A program made the position numbers and the translations under genes. Below, piece by piece: positions 16,442 through 21,817 of a stretch of 21,817 bases of DNA (position 1 is the stretch's first letter; every line of letters begins with the position of its first letter). Under the pieces are notes generated by a model. It saw only the letters and a list, made by a program, of their open reading frames with translations. It made no database searches and had not been told where the DNA came from. The stretch lies in assembly GCA_964524965.1 (NCBI GenBank), contig CAZGDY010000014.1, positions 1 through 21,817 of the forward strand, written 5' to 3'. The DNA comes from Kmv34 sp964524965 (GTDB lineage: Bacteria > Aerophobota > Aerophobia > Aerophobales > B3-G15).

Positions 16442-16702
16442 TTGAAGAAGAGTTCTAAGGTTCGAATAGGAGAAGTAATCAGTAATAGGATGAGCAAAAC
16501 CGTGGTAGTTAAAATTAAGCGTAGAGTTTCTCATCTTTTATATGGCAAAACCATGACTAGAGAAAAAAAGGTCAAAGCTCACGATAGTGGAAATGAGTGT
16601 AAAATAGGTGATTTGGTACAAATAAGAGAGACCAGGCCTTTATCAAAGGATAAACACTGGAATGTAGTAAAAATACTCAACAAGGAAGAAAAAGTCCAAT
16701 GA
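16442..16702 (+). CDS. rpsQ: 30S ribosomal protein S17
   Basis: S17 is a primary 16S-binding protein of the 30S body with an OB fold. GEVISNRMSKTVVVKIKRR and the central YGKTMTREKKVKAHD are family blocks, and ETRPLSKDKHWNVVKIL closes the protein. Two starts are possible. TTG at 16442 has GGAGGAG (16429-16435) 6 nt upstream and gives 86 residues, the usual size. ATG at 16427 gives 91 residues, but its SD is weak and it overlaps rpmC by 14 nt. TTG is preferred; rpoC and rpsC also use it. The stop overlaps the rplN start as ATGA. Confidence 0.95.
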   Translation: MKKSSKVRIGEVISNRMSKTVVVKIKRRVSHLLYGKTMTREKKVKAHDSGNECKIGDLVQIRETRPLSKDKHWNVVKILNKEEKVQ

Positions 16703-17067
16703 TACAGCTCCGAACACAATTAATAGTAGCTGATAATTCAGGAGCAAAGAAGATAATGTGTATTGGCGTGTTAGGAGGTTCCTCTCGTCGATACGCTAGT
16801 ATTGGGGATATAATTGTAGCCGCGGTGAAAAAAACTATTCCTAATTCTGAAATAGTTAAAGGCGAAGTGGTAAAAGCAGTAGTGGTAAGAACTAAAAAAG
16901 AGATAAGAAGGAAAGATGGAACTTATATAAGATTTGATGATAATGCCGGTGTAGTTATTGATAATACTGGTAACCCAAAGGGTACGCGTATTTTTGGACC
17001 GGTAACAAGAGAGCTGAGGGATAAAAATTTTATGAAAATAATCTCTCTTGCCTCAGAAGTTCTTTAA
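16699..17067 (+). CDS. rplN: 50S ribosomal protein L14
   Basis: The 122-residue L14, an intersubunit-bridge protein on the large subunit. It contains the family signature ADNSGAKKIMCIGVLGG from residue 11, VVKAVVVRTKKEIRRKDGT in the centre, and DDNAGVVIDNTGNPKGTRIF followed by GPVTREL. The length is exactly that of the family. The ATG overlaps the rpsQ stop by 4 nt, so L14 is translated right after S17; rplX follows after 11 nt. In E. coli this gene opens the spc operon with its own promoter. Here the overlap leaves no room for one outside rpsQ. Confidence 0.99.
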   Translation: MIQLRTQLIVADNSGAKKIMCIGVLGGSSRRYASIGDIIVAAVKKTIPNSEIVKGEVVKAVVVRTKKEIRRKDGTYIRFDDNAGVVIDNTGNPKGTRIFGPVTRELRDKNFMKIISLASEVL

Positions 17068-17078
17068 AGAGAGGAATT

Positions 17079-17405
17079 ATGTCTAAAATCAAGGTGGGAG
17101 ATGAAATAGTTGTTCTTTCGGGAAAAGATAAAGGAAAAGTAGCTCGAGTAATTGAGCGAATTCCTAAAGGGGATAAAATAGTGATAGAGGGAGTTAACAT
17201 TACTAAACGTCACGTTAAAGCCCAAAAAAGAGGACAGGAAAGTGGAATTGTGGAAAGAGAAGCTCCTGTTCTACCTTGCAAAGTCATGTTAGTTTGTCCC
17301 CGTTGTGGAAAAAGAACTAGAATAGGAGCGAAGATAAGTTTATTGGAAGAAGGAGAAAAGGAAAAACTCCGAGTATGCAAAAAATGTGGAGAAGTTATAG
17401 ACTAA
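17079..17405 (+). CDS. rplX: 50S ribosomal protein L24 with zinc ribbon
   Basis: A 108-residue L24, an assembly initiator for the 50S subunit. The KOW motif is at the N-terminus (KVGDEIVVLSGKDKGKVARV, residues 5-24), and VNITKRHVKAQKRGQESGIV follows. Unlike L24 from E. coli, the C-terminal part holds CPRC (C73, C76) and CKKC (C100, C103), a four-cysteine zinc ribbon that is known in many other bacteria. The ATG has GAGAGG upstream. The spacing is 11 nt from rplN and 9 nt to rplE. Confidence 0.98.
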   Translation: MSKIKVGDEIVVLSGKDKGKVARVIERIPKGDKIVIEGVNITKRHVKAQKRGQESGIVEREAPVLPCKVMLVCPRCGKRTRIGAKISLLEEGEKEKLRVCKKCGEVID

Positions 17406-17414
17406 GGATTTATT

Positions 17415-17963
17415 ATGGCAAAATTAAAAGAGCTTTATAAAAAGGAAATTATTCCTCAATTAATGGAGGATTTAAGGCTAAGTAATCCAATGGAGGTTCC
17501 CCGGGTTGAAAAGGTATGCGTAAATGTTGGTTTAGGTAGGGGAAAAACCGAACCAAAGTTGGTTGATATGGCCAAGAAATCTTTATCTCTTATTACAGGC
17601 CAAGCTGCTGTGCCAACAAAAGCTAAGAAATCCATTGCTGGTTTTAATCTTAGAGAAGGCATGGTTATTGGTTGTAAAGTGACTTTGAGGGGAGATAGGA
17701 TGTACGAGTTTTTAGATCGGTTATTTAATTTAGCAATGCCGCGGATTCGTGACTTTCAGGGGGTTTCTGATAGTCTTTTTGATGGTAGGGGAAATTTTAC
17801 TTTAGGTTTGAAAGACCAGGTAATTTTTCTCGAAGTTGAGTATGAGACTATTGCTAAGTTACCAGGTCTTTCAATAAATATTGTGACTACGGCAAAGAGC
17901 GATCAAGAAGCTAAAAAACTACTTCAGAAATTAGGTATGTCTTTTAGCAAGCAAAAAACTTAG
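17415..17963 (+). CDS. rplE: 50S ribosomal protein L5
   Basis: A 182-residue L5, the 5S rRNA-binding protein of the central protuberance that also contacts P-site tRNA. Family blocks are PRVEKVCVNVGLGRG (about 28-42), KAKKSIAGFNLREGMVIGCKV near 72-92 and RIRDFQGVSDSLFDGRGNFT. The C-terminal KKLLQKLGMSF is typical. It starts 9 nt after rplX with AAGGA just upstream and ends 22 nt before rpsN. Confidence 0.99.
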   Translation: MAKLKELYKKEIIPQLMEDLRLSNPMEVPRVEKVCVNVGLGRGKTEPKLVDMAKKSLSLITGQAAVPTKAKKSIAGFNLREGMVIGCKVTLRGDRMYEFLDRLFNLAMPRIRDFQGVSDSLFDGRGNFTLGLKDQVIFLEVEYETIAKLPGLSINIVTTAKSDQEAKKLLQKLGMSFSKQKT

Positions 17964-17985
17964 CTTTCTGAAAAAGAGGATAAAT

Positions 17986-18171
17986 ATGGCAAAGAAGTCC
18001 TTAATTGAGAAGTGTAAACGTGAACCAAGGTTTAAGGTTAGAAAATATAGCAGATGTGCTCGATGTGGACGACCCCGGGGATATATTCGTCAATTTGGTC
18101 TTTGTCGCTTGTGTGTCCGAGAGTTAGCTCATAAGGGATATCTTCCTGGAGTTAAAAAAGCAAGTTGGTGA
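17986..18171 (+). CDS. rpsN: 30S ribosomal protein S14, zinc-binding type Z
   Basis: The short 61-residue S14 (type Z), a head protein. The zinc is held by C24, C27, C40 and C43 (CARC, then CRLC), and the end YLPGVKKASW is the standard one. The zinc-free type found in E. coli is about 100 residues, so this is the ancestral zinc-binding form also seen in Thermus, Thermotoga, Firmicutes and Actinobacteria. A 324-nt non-coding stretch follows, where rpsH normally starts within a few tens of bases. Confidence 0.99.
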   Translation: MAKKSLIEKCKREPRFKVRKYSRCARCGRPRGYIRQFGLCRLCVRELAHKGYLPGVKKASW

Positions 18172-18495
18172 ACAGCAAGGGAAATCCTCGGTAATTGTTC
18201 TTTTCCGAAATATTTTCCAGGCACCAGCGGCTAAATTCTACTTTTACCTTGGAGATCTTATTTTATAGATTGATGCTCTTTGGAATTTTAAGATATACGA
18301 AGTTTGAAACATTATTAAAGCGTTAAAACTATAGAATTGTTCAACTTATTTTTTTGGAAAACAGGCCCAATAGATAGCATGAGAGCAAAAGAAGCTCTCC
18401 TGATATATAGTGAATTTTCGGGGGCTAAAAAGTAAGTATAATCAAGGATTAAAGATTTTTTTAAAAAGTTAAAAAAAAGTAAAGAAGAGGAGAAG
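18172..18495 (+). other. 324-nt intercistronic region between rpsN and rpsH
   Basis: The longest non-coding stretch of the window. No open frame with a ribosome site or family similarity was found on either strand. Visible structure: a hairpin GAGAGC-AAAAGAA-GCTCTC (18381-18399), enclosed by GGCCC (18364-18368) that can pair with GGGCT (18422-18426). A perfect TATAAT is at 18437-18442, and AT-rich A and T runs follow before the GAGGAG SD (18486-18491) of rpsH. The U7 run at 18349-18355 has no GC-rich stem before it, so it is not a good terminator. It may hold a secondary promoter or an mRNA control element for the S8 half of the operon. Confidence 0.6.
18437..18442 (+). promoter_or_regulatory. 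Possible -10 element (TATAAT) upstream of rpsH
   Basis: A perfect TATAAT hexamer lies 53 nt before the rpsH start. The -35 position (about 18414-18420, ATTTTC) is poor, and there is no extended -10 TG. In such AT-rich DNA a chance match is likely, but the placement in a gap of 324 nt, downstream of a hairpin and upstream of rpsH, fits an internal promoter. Confidence 0.25.
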
Positions 18496-18894
18496 ATGCA
18501 AACCGATCCAATTGCTGATTTTCTAACCCAAATTAGAAATGCTAACATGGTCTACAAAGAAATAGTGGAGATTCCTGCCTCTAAAATTAAAGAGGCTATG
18601 GCTAAGGTTTTGGTGAAAGAAGGTTATATAAAAGGGTATAAAGTAAAAGTGCGAGATAGAAGAAGATTTATGCAGATATACCTGAAGTACTCTTTTGAGA
18701 AGGGAGAAAAAGTGATTACGCATTTAGAGAGAATTAGCAAACCAGGAAGAAGAACTTATGTTGGCAAAGAAGATATTCCCCGAGTACGTAGCGGTTTAGG
18801 TATTTGCATTCTTTCCACTTCCAAGGGTATTCTTACGGGGAGAGAAGCTAAGAAATTGGAAGTAGGAGGAGAGGTTCTCTGTTATATCTGGTAA
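18496..18894 (+). CDS. rpsH: 30S ribosomal protein S8
   Basis: A 132-residue S8, a primary binder of the 16S central domain. The N-terminus TDPIADFLTQIRNAN and the C-terminal signature STSKGILTGREAKKLEVGGE followed by VLCYIW are diagnostic. The ATG at 18496 has GAGGAG 4 nt upstream. In E. coli S8 also represses the spc operon by binding near rplE. The long gap just before this gene is a possible site for an altered form of such control, but no S8-binding consensus could be confirmed by eye. rplF follows after 13 nt. Confidence 0.99.
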   Translation: MQTDPIADFLTQIRNANMVYKEIVEIPASKIKEAMAKVLVKEGYIKGYKVKVRDRRRFMQIYLKYSFEKGEKVITHLERISKPGRRTYVGKEDIPRVRSGLGICILSTSKGILTGREAKKLEVGGEVLCYIW

Positions 18895-18907
18895 TAAGGA
18901 GTTTTTA

Positions 18908-19456
18908 ATGTCCAGGGTTGGTAAAAAACCGATTTCTATTCCTGAAGGAGTGGAAGTTTTTATTAAAGGTGAGCAAATAGAGGTTAAAGGTTCAAAGGGA
19001 AAACTTCTTCAAGTGATTCCCTCTTGTTGTAAGGTAGGTGTTGAAAACGACCAGATTTTAGTTGAGCGGACGAGAGAGGATAAACAAAGCAAAGCTTTAC
19101 ATGGGACCATTCGCAGTTTGATTTTTAATATGGCAAAGGGTGTATCGGAAGGGTTTGAGAAAGAATTGAAGATTGTAGGCATGGGTTATAGGGCGAGATT
19201 AGAAGATAAAAAACTTATACTGAACTTGGGATTTTCTCATCTTGTAGAGTATTATTCTCCACAAGAAATTGAGATACAAGTTCCTGATCCTACTACTATA
19301 AAAGTTTCAGGATGTGATAAGCAAAAGGTGGGAGAAGTAGCTGCCGAGATTCGAAGTTTTAAAAAGCCTGAGCCATACAAAGGTAAAGGAATTAGATATA
19401 AAGACGAGGTTATAAAATTGAAAGTGGGTAAAGCTGCTTTGGGAAGTAAAATCTAA
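18908..19456 (+). CDS. rplF: 50S ribosomal protein L6
   Basis: A 182-residue L6, two repeated domains near the factor-binding site and the L12 stalk base. MSRVGKKPISIPEGVEV opens the protein, HGTIRSLIFNMAKGVSEGFEK links the domains, and the signature KPEPYKGKGIRYKDE lies near residue 157. The SD is AAGGAG with ordinary spacing. A 161-nt gap to the rplR start, with a perfect inverted repeat, follows. Confidence 0.99.
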   Translation: MSRVGKKPISIPEGVEVFIKGEQIEVKGSKGKLLQVIPSCCKVGVENDQILVERTREDKQSKALHGTIRSLIFNMAKGVSEGFEKELKIVGMGYRARLEDKKLILNLGFSHLVEYYSPQEIEIQVPDPTTIKVSGCDKQKVGEVAAEIRSFKKPEPYKGKGIRYKDEVIKLKVGKAALGSKI

Positions 19457-19460
19457 TGTT

Positions 19461-19502
19461 TTGTAAACAAAATTTCTCTTAGCTTAAGGATTTTGTTTAC
19501 AA
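19461..19502 (+). repeat. Perfect 13-bp inverted repeat between rplF and rplR
   Basis: TTGTAAACAAAAT (19461-19473) is the exact reverse complement of ATTTTGTTTACAA (19490-19502), with a 16-nt loop. It begins 5 nt after the rplF stop. As RNA it forms a long but AT-rich stem. No U run follows (the next bases are CTATAAAATAG), so it is not a standard terminator. As DNA it could be a two-arm binding site for a dimeric protein. The function is unknown. Confidence 0.6.
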
Positions 19503-19617
19503 CTATAAAATAGTATAACGTAGGTAAGTTTTATTATTTAACCAAAGACTACAAGACTAACAGTTGAGAATTGATATTCAGGATAGAGATGAGGTTTTTA
19601 GAAAACTGGAGGATAAG

Positions 19618-19974
19618 ATGGTTTTATCAAAAGTGCTGGCAAGAGAGCGGAGAAAAAAAAGAATAAGAAAAAAAGTGTGGGGCGACAAGGATAGACCGCG
19701 CCTTTGCATATACAAGAGTAATCGCTATATTTATGCTCAGTTAATTGATGATGCGCAAGGAGTAACATTGTTTTCTGTTTGTTCCATTAAATACGAAGAA
19801 AAGAAAATAAATTGCAAGAGTGCAAGTATCGCTAGGAAATTGGGAGAAGAATTGGGAAAGATTGTTGCGGAGAAAGGTATAAAGAGAATAGTCTTTGATC
19901 GAAGTTACTATCCTTACCACGGCAGAATCAAAGCTCTGGCTGAAGGAGTAAGGGAACAAGGGATTGAATTTTAG
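19618..19974 (+). CDS. rplR: 50S ribosomal protein L18
   Basis: L18, a 5S rRNA-binding protein of the central protuberance. RERRKKRIRKKVWGDKDRPR is the basic N-terminal block; then come NRYIYAQLIDDAQGVTLFS and the C-terminal FDRSYYPYHGRIKALAEGVR. ATG at 19618 is chosen because GGAGGA lies 4-5 nt upstream and the product is 118 residues, the family size. A TTG at 19564 would add 18 acidic residues unlike the family and has no SD, so it is rejected. The tail overlaps a possible GTG start of rpsE by one base. Confidence 0.97.
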   Translation: MVLSKVLARERRKKRIRKKVWGDKDRPRLCIYKSNRYIYAQLIDDAQGVTLFSVCSIKYEEKKINCKSASIARKLGEELGKIVAEKGIKRIVFDRSYYPYHGRIKALAEGVREQGIEF

Positions 19975-19994
19975 TGTTGCGACAAGAGGCTAAA

Positions 19995-20525
19995 ATGCAA
20001 AAGCAATTGATAGAGAAATTTTCAGAAGTATCAGAAGAAATTGGGGAATTAGAAGAAAAACTTATAAGGGTCAGAAGAGTTTTCGCAGTGGTCAAAGGTG
20101 GTCGAAAGATAGGTTTTAATGCTCTCGTAGTAGTAGGAAATAGAAACAGATGGGTTGGGTTAGGATTGGGTAGAGCTAGGGAGCTTTTACTTGCTATCAA
20201 TAAAGGACGTCGTGAAGCTGAAAAAAATCTTGTTCAGGTTTCTTTGCTGGACAATACTATTCCCCATGAGGTCATAGGAAAATTCAAAGCTTCTAAAGTT
20301 CTTTTGAAACCAGCTTCGCCGGGTACGGGAATTATTGCAGGAGAAGTTGTAAGATCCATAGCAGAATTAGCTGGCATAAAGGATATTTTAACTAAATCTT
20401 TGGGTAGTAACAACCCACTTAACCTGGCTAAATCTGTTATTGAGGGATTGAAGGGCTTAAGAAACTCGCAAGAGGTCTTTCAACTAAGAGGAAGAGGTGA
20501 AAAGGGTGAACCTAAACATACTTAA
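19995..20525 (+). CDS. rpsE: 30S ribosomal protein S5
   Basis: S5, part of the mRNA entry site and linked to decoding accuracy. The N-terminal double-stranded RNA-binding fold has EEKLIRVRRVFAVVKGGRK and GFNALVVVGNRNRWVGLGLG; the C-terminal domain has GTGIIAGEVVRSIAELAGIK and DILTKSLGSNNPLN. The usual loop after VVVG (often D-G-N-G) reads NRNRW, a basic variant. ATG at 19995 (176 residues) has AAGAGG 5 nt upstream. GTG at 19974 (183 residues) overlaps the rplR stop but has only a distant SD, so ATG is preferred. The end overlaps rplO by 20 nt, and no L30 gene lies between them. Confidence 0.97.
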   Translation: MQKQLIEKFSEVSEEIGELEEKLIRVRRVFAVVKGGRKIGFNALVVVGNRNRWVGLGLGRARELLLAINKGRREAEKNLVQVSLLDNTIPHEVIGKFKASKVLLKPASPGTGIIAGEVVRSIAELAGIKDILTKSLGSNNPLNLAKSVIEGLKGLRNSQEVFQLRGRGEKGEPKHT

Positions 20526-20946
20526 GGCTCCTTCTGGAGCTATTCATAAAAAGAAGAGAGTAGGTAGAGGTCCTAGTTCAGGTCATGGGAAGACTTCTAC
20601 TCGGGGACACAAAGGGCAGAAGGCTCGTGGAGGAAAAGTATATTCGTGGTTTGAGGGGGGGCAAATGCCTTTGACTCGCAGAGTTCCCAAGAGAGGTTTT
20701 CACTCTTTCAAAAAAGTGAAGTTTGAAATTGTTAATGTAGGTGTTTTAAATACATTTGAAGTTAACTCTAATATTGACCCTGAGTTTTTAAAAGAGAAAG
20801 GACTCGTTGGGAAAACATACAGAGTTAAAATACTGGGAAATGGGATATTAAATAAGTCTTTGCGTATAAAAGCTCATGCTTTTTCTAATGGAGCAAAAGA
20901 AAAGATAGTACAAGCGGGAGGTGAAGTAGAGGTAATCCAGTGTTAG
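20506..20946 (+). CDS. rplO: 50S ribosomal protein L15
   Basis: A 146-residue L15, a late 50S assembly protein. The start MNLNILKAPSG is followed by KKKRVGRGPSSGHGKTSTRG and HKGQKARGGKVYSWFEGGQM, then PLTRRVPKRGF, all typical. GTG at 20506 is preferred because GAGGTGA ends 5 nt upstream and the reading matches the family N-terminus M-N-L. A GTG at 20497 would add only three residues. The gene starts 20 nt inside rpsE and overlaps secY by 7 nt, so S5, L15 and SecY are probably coupled. Confidence 0.97.
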   Translation: MNLNILKAPSGAIHKKKRVGRGPSSGHGKTSTRGHKGQKARGGKVYSWFEGGQMPLTRRVPKRGFHSFKKVKFEIVNVGVLNTFEVNSNIDPEFLKEKGLVGKTYRVKILGNGILNKSLRIKAHAFSNGAKEKIVQAGGEVEVIQC

Positions 20947-21817
20947 ATAGATTACAGAGTATTTTTAAGATTACCGAATTGAGAAATAGGATAATTTTTA
21001 CTTTACTTATGTTTGTTGTTTTTAGATTGGGTTCTTTCATCCCGATTCCGGGTGTGGATATCTCGGCTCTTGCTAGGTCTACGGTTTTTCAAACAGGGGC
21101 ATTCGGTTTAATGAATATATTCGCTGGTGGTGCACTGGCTAGAATGTCCATTTTTTCTTTAGGAATAATGCCCTATATCAGTGCTTCTATTATTATGCAA
21201 CTTTTAACTATAGCGGTGCCACAACTTGAAGCATTAGCCAAACAGGGAGAGGAGGGGAGAAGGAAAATAACTCAGATTTCCAGATTCGCTACCATCCCTA
21301 TAGCGATTGTTCAAGGAGTAGCTCTTTGTTACTGGATGCAGAGTGTAAATAATGGTGCTTTTGTTTATATTAGAGGTTTAAACTTTTTGTTTCCGGCTAT
21401 TCTAACTCTTATTACTGGGACGGTGTTGCTGGTGTGGATAGGGGAAAAAATTACTGAAAGAGGAATTGGTAATGGTATCTCTTTAATAATATTTGCAGGA
21501 ATTATAGCTGGAATTCGGCCTGCTATGGGAAATGTTTTAAGACTGACGCAGGCTGGCCAATTGGCTCCTTTTATCATTTTTTTGTTCTCCATTATTGCTA
21601 TTTTAATTACAGCAGCCGTCGTAGTTATCTATCAGGCTGAAAGGAGAATTCCTATCCGATATGCCCGGCGTGTGGTAGGAAGACGTGCCTATGGAGGACA
21701 AACTACCTATATACCTATTCGGATAGGGGGTGTTGGAGTAATAGCCATTATTTTTGCTATTGCTGTTTTGCTTCTACCCTCAACGGTAGCAAGGTTTTTT
21801 GATTATTCTTTTGCTCA
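20940..21817 (+). CDS. secY: Preprotein translocase subunit SecY (partial, C-terminus outside window)
   Basis: The first 292 residues of SecY, the membrane pore of the Sec system; families are near 430, so the last third is missing. No stop is met before the window end. GTG at 20940 has AGAGGT 6 nt upstream and overlaps the rplO stop by 7 nt. Hydrophobic segments lie at about 18-37, 70-92, 115-134, 147-167, 179-198, 209-231 and 264-285. The signature FSLGIMPYISASIIMQLL is at 72-89, ERGIGNGIS at 173-181, and the basic cytosolic loop ERRIPIRYARR at 234-244, which contacts the ribosome and SecA. Confidence 0.98.
   Translation, partial: MLDRLQSIFKITELRNRIIFTLLMFVVFRLGSFIPIPGVDISALARSTVFQTGAFGLMNIFAGGALARMSIFSLGIMPYISASIIMQLLTIAVPQLEALAKQGEEGRRKITQISRFATIPIAIVQGVALCYWMQSVNNGAFVYIRGLNFLFPAILTLITGTVLLVWIGEKITERGIGNGISLIIFAGIIAGIRPAMGNVLRLTQAGQLAPFIIFLFSIIAILITAAVVVIYQAERRIPIRYARRVVGRRAYGGQTTYIPIRIGGVGVIAIIFAIAVLLLPSTVARFFDYSFA

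Noticed and set aside
18273..18326. A 17-codon plus-strand frame in the rpsN-rpsH gap
   Set aside because: No SD is present, and a frame of this length is expected by chance.
18349..18355. T7 run as an intrinsic terminator
   Set aside because: No GC-rich stem lies just upstream, and rpsH and later genes of the operon still need transcription.
18315..18548. A 77-codon minus-strand frame across the rpsN-rpsH gap
   Set aside because: It overlaps the start of rpsH, has low complexity, and no recognisable protein family or convincing ribosome site was seen.
19564..19617. An upstream TTG start extending L18 by 18 residues
   Set aside because: There is no SD, the added residues are unlike the family, and ATG 19618 has GGAGGA at ideal distance.

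Overview
The window is one unbroken, single-strand (+) block of translation and transcription genes from an AT-rich bacterium. In order it reads: end of rplK, rplA, rplJ, rplL, rpoB, rpoC, rpsL, rpsG, fusA, rpsJ, rplC, rplD, rplW, rplB, rpsS, rplV, rpsC, rplP, rpmC, rpsQ, rplN, rplX, rplE, rpsN, rpsH, rplF, rplR, rpsE, rplO and the start of secY. The classical beta (L11-L1-L10-L12-RNA polymerase), str, S10 and spc operons are therefore joined end to end. No mobile element, CRISPR array, tRNA or rRNA was seen, and no convincing gene lies on the minus strand.

Organism: the proteins are bacterial in type (beta and beta' as separate genes, EF-G, L7/L12). S14 is the short four-cysteine zinc form and L24 carries a C-terminal zinc ribbon. 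L30 (rpmD) is missing between rpsE and rplO, tuf is missing between fusA and rpsJ, and no L7Ae-like gene lies between rpoC and rpsL. Several genes start with TTG or GTG behind strong Shine-Dalgarno (SD) sequences. This does not match the standard enterobacterial or Bacillus layout and suggests a deep-branching or uncultured phylum. The exact lineage cannot be fixed from the sequence alone.

Layout: positions 1-9426 are tightly packed, with gaps of 9 to 30 nt. There is no room for the long L10 leader or the rplL-rpoB attenuator known from E. coli. fusA follows, and then from 11518 on there are unusually long gaps inside an otherwise overlapping operon: before rpsJ (57 nt, with a strong hairpin), rplC (44), rplV (56), rpsC (145), rpsH (324) and rplR (161, with a 13-bp inverted repeat). 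Between these gaps the genes overlap or nearly touch, suggesting translational coupling.

The most unusual point is rplJ-rplL. L10 has no stop codon and reads in frame into L7/L12 through a run of eight A residues. Removing a single A would restore a stop (TGA) overlapping the L12 start as TGATG. An internal ATG with a strong SD can still make free L12. The choices are a real L10-L12 fusion, slippage on the A run, or a one-base sequence error.

How the genes work together: the ribosomal proteins build both subunits, with L1, L11, L10 and L12 forming the L1 and factor-binding stalks. EF-G is the translocase that works on the L12 stalk. RpoB and RpoC are the RNA polymerase core. SecY, at the end, is the membrane channel that docks on ribosomes.
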